Below, piece by piece: positions 6,516-9,197 of a stretch of DNA of 9,197 nucleotides. This DNA is from Minisyncoccota bacterium. Its GTDB lineage: Bacteria > Patescibacteriota > Minisyncoccia > Phycocordibacterales > GCA-2747955. Each line of letters opens with the position of its first letter. Positions within the stretch are counted from its first letter, which is position 1. The notes below the pieces were generated by a model. That model ran no database searches and had not been told where the DNA came from. It saw nothing but the letters and a program-made list of their open reading frames with translations. The stretch lies in assembly GCA_938010795.1 (NCBI GenBank), contig CALLVB010000029.1, positions 1 through 9,197 on the forward strand, given 5' to 3'. Both the position numbers and the translations under genes were made by a program.

Positions 6516-6519
6516 ATAT

Positions 6520-6996
6520 ATGAAAAAAATTACTGCTCTTATTGTTGGATTGGCCATCGTTGCTGGTTTTGGTTCAGCTGCGTACGCCACTGACATCTAT
6601 GTCGTCAACTTTCGTAATGCGAAAGACGCGAAAAGTCAGCGGCTTGATACCCAACTAACTTCTGCTCTCGCCATTTCTGGTGTAAATGCTGAAGAAGTTG
6701 TCATCGACACCACAACAGCAGCAAAATGGGAGAAAGGTGCCCACGAAGCATTCGATCGTGATATCGTTCCTGTTTTCAATAAATGGGTCGGCCTACCCGG
6801 CTTCGCAGCTGTCGTTGATGCCAAATCAAAGCGAGTCATTGGTTGTGTGAATAGCACATTTACTGCCAACGAAATGGCACATGAAATACGCCAGATGGCT
6901 TCAAAAGCTCAAGGATCTGCGTATATCTCAAATGCATCGGTAAGTTCAAAAACAACCCGCTGCCCTGCAGCACACAATACAGACTCTGGGCGATAA
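6520..6996 (+). CDS. Small secreted protein, possibly thioredoxin-like fold, unknown function
   Basis: The ATG at 6520 follows GGAGGA and starts a clear signal peptide (MKKITALIVGLAIVAGFGSA, cleavage after AYA at residue 23); the frame is open further upstream but through the promoter, so the longer form is rejected. The protein has 158 residues. The mature part reads as strand (DIYVVNF), helix, strand (EEVVID), helix (AAKWEKGAHEAFDRDIVPVFNKW), then GLPGFAAVVDAKSKRVIGCV and a final helix (ANEMAHEIRQMASK). This order, with a proline just before the third strand, resembles a thioredoxin fold, but there is no CxxC; the only cysteines are 109 and 148. That assignment is inference. The perfect promoter, strong ribosome site and palindrome suggest high, possibly regulated, expression. 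It follows another secreted-protein gene but is transcribed separately. Confidence 0.82.
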   Translation: MKKITALIVGLAIVAGFGSAAYATDIYVVNFRNAKDAKSQRLDTQLTSALAISGVNAEEVVIDTTTAAKWEKGAHEAFDRDIVPVFNKWVGLPGFAAVVDAKSKRVIGCVNSTFTANEMAHEIRQMASKAQGSAYISNASVSSKTTRCPAAHNTDSGR

Positions 6997-7017
6997 CTAT
7001 GTCCGGGGCGCGCAACT

Positions 7018-7065
7018 GCCCTCTCTCTTGTATACACACCCGTGTATACAAGAGATGGGGCTTTT
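7018..7065 (+). terminator. Long intrinsic terminator of the 158-residue protein gene
   Basis: TCTCTTGTATACAC (7024-7037), loop ACCC, GTGTATACAAGAGA (7042-7055) give a perfect 14-bp stem, extended past one mismatch by GCCCT/GGGGC, followed by TTTTCTTTAT. The stem is longer than needed for termination. Confidence 0.88.
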
Positions 7066-7081
7066 CTTTATAAATTTTATG

Positions 7082-7105
7082 ACACATATTCTGTGTATTG
7101 ACAAA
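7082..7105 (+). repeat. Copy 1 of a hairpin-plus-TGTGTATTGACAA element
   Basis: ACACA-TATTC-TGTGT followed by ATTGACAA. A related copy lies at 7155-7180 (ACACAA-TTTATT-TTGTGT followed by ATTGGCAA). In this copy the sequence includes the -35 hexamer of the promoter at 7098-7126, so the inverted repeat may be an operator. Confidence 0.4.
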
Positions 7106-7126
7106 TCACGATAAGTAGTTTATGAT
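7098..7126 (+). promoter_or_regulatory. Strong promoter reading into the gene-free region before ppa
   Basis: TTGACA (7098-7103), 17-base spacer, TATGAT (7121-7126). The -35 is perfect, the -10 matches 5 of 6, and the spacing is ideal. Transcription should start near 7133, yet no convincing protein gene follows for 530 bases. Confidence 0.75.
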
Positions 7127-7154
7127 ACTTTTTATCCAAGAACGTCTTACCTTC

Positions 7155-7180
7155 ACACAATTTATTTTGTGTATTGGCAA
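7155..7180 (+). repeat. Copy 2 of the TGTGTATTG(A/G)CAA element
   Basis: ACACAA-TTTATT-TTGTGT followed by ATTGGCAA, 73 to 76 bases downstream of the first copy at 7082-7105 and inside the predicted transcript. Here TTGGCA stands where the first copy has the -35 TTGACA, but no -10 follows at the right distance. Confidence 0.4.
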
Positions 7181-7500
7181 TCAAATCTGTGTGACTTAGT
7201 TCCACCGCTGGTGACCATCGAAGAGGACTAACCTTGGTATCAAACTGTCCCCTCACTTGGGGATGTAACCTGGAGAAATACGATGAACTTCCAAACTCAT
7301 CGACATCGAGCGGCATCTTTCGCTCACAATTCCGCGCTCGTTTGATTTAACGTCAAGTAAAACCCCGACATAAGACTCGGGTTGCACACAGACGACAATG
7401 TAACTTTCCTTGATTGGAATTTAAACACTCGGGTGAAGAGCCCTTATGCATCTAACAAATACGATTAGAAATAATTGTATGATGTGAGTAACAAAAATCG

Positions 7501-7521
7501 TTATGTGGATGTTCCTTTACG
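7501..7521 (+). repeat. Copy 2 of the dispersed promoter-region repeat
   Basis: Matches 6428-6448 exactly for 13 bases and at most of the next eight. The -35 of copy 1 is here changed to TTTACG and no -10 follows. A little further on, GACGC and TTGGAG again resemble the GACGC...TTGGAG that precedes the 158-residue protein start, so this may be a shrunken copy of that promoter/leader. Confidence 0.45.
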
Positions 7522-7539
7522 GACGCGAAAAAAATTGGA

Positions 7540-7606
7540 GACCCTGTATCAATCTAACTGCTTACCTAGTATTCAGTAAAGATCAAGATACGGGTCTTAT
7601 TTTTTA
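7540..7606 (+). terminator. Intrinsic terminator before ppa
   Basis: GACCCTGTATC (7540-7550) pairs with GATACGGGTC (7587-7596) over ten base pairs with one bulged T; the 36-base loop contains a further ACTG/CAGT stem. The tail is TTATTTTTTAT. It closes whatever is transcribed from 7133 and isolates it from ppa. Confidence 0.7.
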
Positions 7607-7624
7607 TATCAAAAATATCTTTGT

Positions 7625-7630
7625 TATAAT
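7625..7630 (+). promoter_or_regulatory. Probable ppa -10 element
   Basis: A perfect TATAAT; the -35 region (TTTTTA/TTTTAT near 7601-7607) is weak and overlaps the T-run of the preceding terminator. The leader would be about 29 bases with no Shine-Dalgarno. Confidence 0.5.
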
Positions 7631-7665
7631 CTCCCCATTACATAACATTTCTAAATAAAAGACCT

Positions 7666-8184
7666 ATGAACTTACTACACGATATCCCAGCTGGAACAGC
7701 AGACGTCATGAACGTTATTATTGAAATTCCGAAAAACTCGAAAAATAAATATGAAATTGACAAAGAAACAGGAATGATTGCTTTAGATCGAGTAATGCAT
7801 ACAGCACAAGACTATCCATTTGATTATGGATTTGTACCACAAACATTGTTTGATGATGGAGATGCATTGGATGTTGTAGTTATGACAACATATCCGCTCG
7901 CTCCAGGAATTCTCGTGCGGTGTAGACCAGTGGCGATCATGGGGATGATCGATGGGGGTGAACAAGACGATAAAGTTATTGCGGTACCAACAGATGATCC
8001 ACGATTCGATGAGATTCAAGACCTGAGTGATCTTAATAAACACTTCCTCAAAGAAATGGAGCATTTCTTTGCAACATACAAGAAAATTCAAAATAAAGAA
8101 GTTTCTGTTACTGGCTTTGAAGGTAAGGCAGCTGCACAATCAGCATTTGAAAAGTCAGTATCCATGTACCAAGAGTCAAAATAA
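7666..8184 (+). CDS. ppa: Inorganic pyrophosphatase, family I
   Basis: Hydrolyses cytosolic pyrophosphate to two phosphates with Mg2+, pulling biosynthetic reactions forward. The 172-residue length is normal for soluble family I enzymes. All expected active-site residues are visible, mostly offset by one from E. coli: Glu20 (in IEIPKNS), Lys28, Glu30, Arg42, Tyr50, Tyr54, the metal-binding DDGDALD (Asp64, Asp66, Asp69), Asp96, Asp101/102, Lys103, and Tyr138-Lys139. The signature has Ala at position 67 where Pro is most common, a mild variation. The ATG at 7666 gives the usual LLHDIPAG N-terminus. It stands alone between two terminators, with a weak -35 but perfect -10 upstream. The identification is secure. 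Confidence 0.97.
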   Translation: MNLLHDIPAGTADVMNVIIEIPKNSKNKYEIDKETGMIALDRVMHTAQDYPFDYGFVPQTLFDDGDALDVVVMTTYPLAPGILVRCRPVAIMGMIDGGEQDDKVIAVPTDDPRFDEIQDLSDLNKHFLKEMEHFFATYKKIQNKEVSVTGFEGKAAAQSAFEKSVSMYQESK

Positions 8185-8192
8185 AAACAATC

Positions 8193-8225
8193 ATAAAAGA
8201 GCGTGTCTGAAACACGCTCTTTTAT
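8193..8225 (+). terminator. Intrinsic terminator of ppa
   Basis: ATAAAAGAGCGTGT (8193-8206), loop CTGAA, ACACGCTCTTTTAT (8212-8225): a perfect 14-bp stem with A-rich left and T-rich right arms, so it may act in both directions. Its arms share AAAAGAGCG with the nusA terminator. Confidence 0.9.
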
Positions 8226-8253
8226 ACTTTTAAATAGTATCTCAAATATACGT

Positions 8254-8259
8254 TATAAT
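8254..8259 (+). promoter_or_regulatory. -10 element of the candidate small RNA
   Basis: A perfect TATAAT, with only a weak -35 (TTAAAT/TAAATA near 8230-8236). Transcription would start at about 8265-8266. Confidence 0.55.
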
Positions 8260-8265
8260 TATCTA

Positions 8266-8434
8266 TGTCTCAGCGCACAGTCTCTACATCCTCCTCCCGT
8301 GGAGATCTGTTGACGCGAGCAGTGGCGTGCTGGCAGCCAGTCAGGTACTAGCACGCCACTTGATTTTCATAGCTTAGGGTGGAGAACAACTTAGGGGAAA
8401 GTTTCACAGTGCAGTGAGCTTTCCCCTCTTTTTT
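8266..8434 (+). ncRNA. Candidate small RNA, about 170 nt, with CU-rich loop
   Basis: A GC-rich island (62% in 8281-8340) in AT-rich DNA, bounded by TATAAT and a strong terminator. Stem-loop 1 (8277-8310): ACAGTCTCTAC pairs with GTGGAGA and, past a bulged T, CTGT; its 11-base loop is ATCCTCCTCCC. Stem-loop 2: AGTGGCGTGCT (8321-8331) and AGCACGCCACT (8350-8360), a perfect 11-bp stem with an 18-base loop. A single-stranded linker holds CTTAGGG twice (8373-8379, 8390-8396). Stem-loop 3 is the terminator. Loop 1 (CTCCTCCC, 8291-8298) could also pair with GGGTGGAG (8377-8384) at 7 of 8 positions, making a pseudoknot. I see none of the conserved cores of SRP RNA, 6S, tmRNA or RNase P. It may be a free regulatory RNA or a terminated leader of the Mur ligase gene. 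A 28-codon frame (8265-8351) overlaps its 5' half. Confidence 0.6.
8393..8434 (+). terminator. Intrinsic terminator of the candidate small RNA
   Basis: AGGGGAAAG (8393-8401) and CTTTCCCCT (8419-8427) form a nine-bp stem; inside it TCAC/GTGA stack around AGTGCA. The tail is C followed by six T (8429-8434). It lies 37 bases before the Mur ligase ATG. Confidence 0.88.
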
Positions 8435-8458
8435 ATATGAACAATCACATGACTTTGA

Positions 8459-8464
8459 TATTAT
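8459..8464 (+). promoter_or_regulatory. Possible -10 element of the Mur ligase gene
   Basis: TATTAT ends seven bases before the ATG, so a transcript from here would be leaderless or nearly so, in keeping with the lack of a Shine-Dalgarno. No good -35 is visible, so confidence is low. Confidence 0.35.
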
Positions 8465-8471
8465 TACGAAC

Positions 8472-9197
8472 ATGGACAAACTAATCTCACTTATTAAACG
8501 CTGTATTCCAGCACCTCTCTTCAAAAAGATTTCTGTTCCTTACCACTTTTTTCTTGCATGGCTTGGAGCAATAAAAAATCGAAATCCTTCAAAAAATATT
8601 CAAATTATCGGGGTAACAGGAACTAAAGGTAAGTCATCGGTGGTAGAAATCACTAATGCCGTACTAGAGGGAGCAGGATTTACTACTGCGGTATCAGGAA
8701 CCGTTCAATTTAAAATTGGAGACTGGTCAGAAAAAAACAAATTTAAACAAACCATGCCTGGTCGATTTTTCTTACAAAATTTTATTAAGAAAGCTGCAGA
8801 TCAAAAGATTGACTGGATGATTATTGAAATGACCTCAGAAGGAGCTAAACAATTTAGGAATAGATTTATTCATCTCGATGCGTTCATCTTCACAAACCTT
8901 GCTCCTGAACATATTGAATCTCATGGTGGATACGAAAACTACAAACAAGCAAAGCTCTCTATTATTAGAAACTCTCTTGAAAAGTCACAAAAGATTAATA
9001 GATATCTTTTGGTGAATGGTGATGATAAAGAAGCTAATGATTTCTTAGATTTCACCGTTGAAAATAAACATCGGTTCGAACTTGGGCTACTCGATGATAT
9101 CGTTATCAAACCAAAAGGAGTTGAGTTCACATATAAAGATGTCCGATTTATCTCCCCTCTCTCTGGTGAATTTAATGTAAAAAATCTACTCTCAGTA
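8472..9197 (+). CDS. MurE-like Mur ligase (peptidoglycan precursor synthesis), 5' part
   Basis: Mur ligases add amino acids to UDP-MurNAc peptides with ATP in the cytosol. The ATG at 8472 opens 242 codons to the window edge; the C-terminal part is missing. Visible motifs: ATP P-loop GVTGTKGKSS (47-56); TMPGRFFLQNF (94-104); EMTSEG (119-124), the counterpart of the MurE E-x-SS-HG segment; TNLAPEHIESHGGYENYKQAK (begins at 141), whose last Lys (161) matches the carbamylated lysine of the family; and PLSGEFNVKNLLSV (229-242), the usual L-x-G-x-FN-x-x-N segment. The P-loop is so close to the start that the UDP-MurNAc-binding N-terminal domain of classical MurE is absent; instead there is a short hydrophobic segment (about 15-35). 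It could therefore be a MurE variant or another Mur-ligase-family enzyme acting on a related substrate. It follows the candidate small RNA and has no Shine-Dalgarno. Confidence 0.88.
   Translation, partial: MDKLISLIKRCIPAPLFKKISVPYHFFLAWLGAIKNRNPSKNIQIIGVTGTKGKSSVVEITNAVLEGAGFTTAVSGTVQFKIGDWSEKNKFKQTMPGRFFLQNFIKKAADQKIDWMIIEMTSEGAKQFRNRFIHLDAFIFTNLAPEHIESHGGYENYKQAKLSIIRNSLEKSQKINRYLLVNGDDKEANDFLDFTVENKHRFELGLLDDIVIKPKGVEFTYKDVRFISPLSGEFNVKNLLSV

Larger units (their letters stand above)
7133..7606 (+). ncRNA. Candidate structured RNA or terminated leader upstream of ppa
   Basis: This stretch runs from the predicted transcription start to a terminator at 7540-7606. No good protein-coding frame is seen. 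Hairpins seen by eye: ACACAA/TTGTGT (7155-7172), CCACC-GCT-GGTGG-like arms near 7202-7213, TCCCC/GGGGA (7248-7263), CGATGA/TCATCG (7281-7302), CGAGCGG/CCG..CTCG (7307-7340), a CGTC/GACG outer stem enclosing CCCGA/TCGGG (about 7351-7394), and ATACGATT/AATTGTAT (7459-7480). Part of it is richer in GC (53% in 7201-7260) than the flanking DNA. It lacks the conserved motifs I know for tmRNA, RNase P RNA, SRP RNA and 6S RNA. It may be one long RNA, several RNAs, a terminated ppa leader, or the remains of decayed genes. Confidence 0.4.

Noticed and set aside
6418..6519. Longer N-terminus of the 158-residue protein
   Set aside because: It would cover the perfect promoter and palindrome; the ATG at 6520 has a strong ribosome site and starts the signal peptide.
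7077..7316. 79-codon minus-strand frame in the gene-free region
   Set aside because: No promoter or ribosome site, no recognisable domain, and it runs against a strong plus-strand promoter and hairpins.
7322..7334. Match to half of the lac operator (CGCTCACAATTCC)
   Set aside because: Only one half-site, no second half or lac genes; taken as chance. Vector contamination is unlikely because the flanks do not match.
7503..7658. 51-codon plus-strand frame starting MWMFL
   Set aside because: It runs through a terminator stem and T-run and through the ppa -10; the MWMFL start only reflects the DNA repeat shared with 6428.
8376..8434. T-box riboswitch (AGGGTGG followed by a terminator)
   Set aside because: The full T-box sequence AGGGTGGNACCGCG is absent, the terminator arm does not overlap it, the leader is too short for a specifier stem, and the next gene is not a tRNA synthetase or amino-acid gene.
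7133..8434. tmRNA, RNase P RNA, SRP RNA, 6S RNA or tRNA
   Set aside because: The conserved cores were looked for by eye in both RNA candidate regions and not found; a covariance search could overturn this.
1..9197. CRISPR array, insertion sequence, integrase or phage cassette
   Set aside because: No regularly spaced repeats, transposase or integrase, terminal repeats or phage structural genes were seen; the S74 domain alone is not evidence of a prophage.

Overview
The window looks like a low-GC bacterial chromosome of the Candidate Phyla Radiation (Patescibacteria), most likely a Parcubacteria-type lineage. The evidence is a standalone nusA with a long acidic C-terminal tail, a Mur ligase whose P-loop begins near residue 47 (no room for the usual MurE N-terminal domain), and a giant exported fibre-like protein with a Peptidase_S74 (intramolecular chaperone) C-terminus of the kind I associate with these genomes. 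Most genes also lack a Shine-Dalgarno sequence. The lineage call is inference from gene style; no rRNA is present.

Layout. Positions 1-3941 (minus strand) hold a surface module: a 1054-residue exported fibre protein with a self-cleaving chaperone domain, a 120-residue membrane-anchored acidic protein 14 nt downstream, a terminator, and the start of another exported protein that runs off the left edge. Positions 3942-4198 are a divergent control region with promoters on both strands and several inverted repeats. Positions 4199-5650 hold nusA, closed by a strong terminator.

Positions 5700-7065 hold two orphan secreted-protein genes (184 and 158 residues). Each has its own near-consensus promoter and its own terminator. 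The 184-residue gene is visibly more GC-rich than nusA or the Mur ligase gene (about 50% in one hand-counted line, against 40% and 33%). Positions 7066-7665 contain no convincing protein gene, but have a strong promoter, many hairpins and a terminator, so I read them as an untranslated RNA or a terminated leader. Positions 7666-8184 encode family I inorganic pyrophosphatase. Positions 8254-8434 form a compact GC-rich candidate RNA gene with a CU-rich (anti-Shine-Dalgarno-like) hairpin loop. Positions 8472-9197 are the 5' part of a MurE-like ligase gene.

How the pieces relate. The left third builds the cell surface, and the right part is housekeeping (transcription elongation, pyrophosphate removal, peptidoglycan precursor synthesis). 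Almost every gene on the plus strand is its own transcription unit with a visible promoter and terminator. The most interesting parts are non-coding: the candidate RNA at 8266-8434, the structured 470-base stretch before ppa, and a terminator-like hairpin in the nusA leader.
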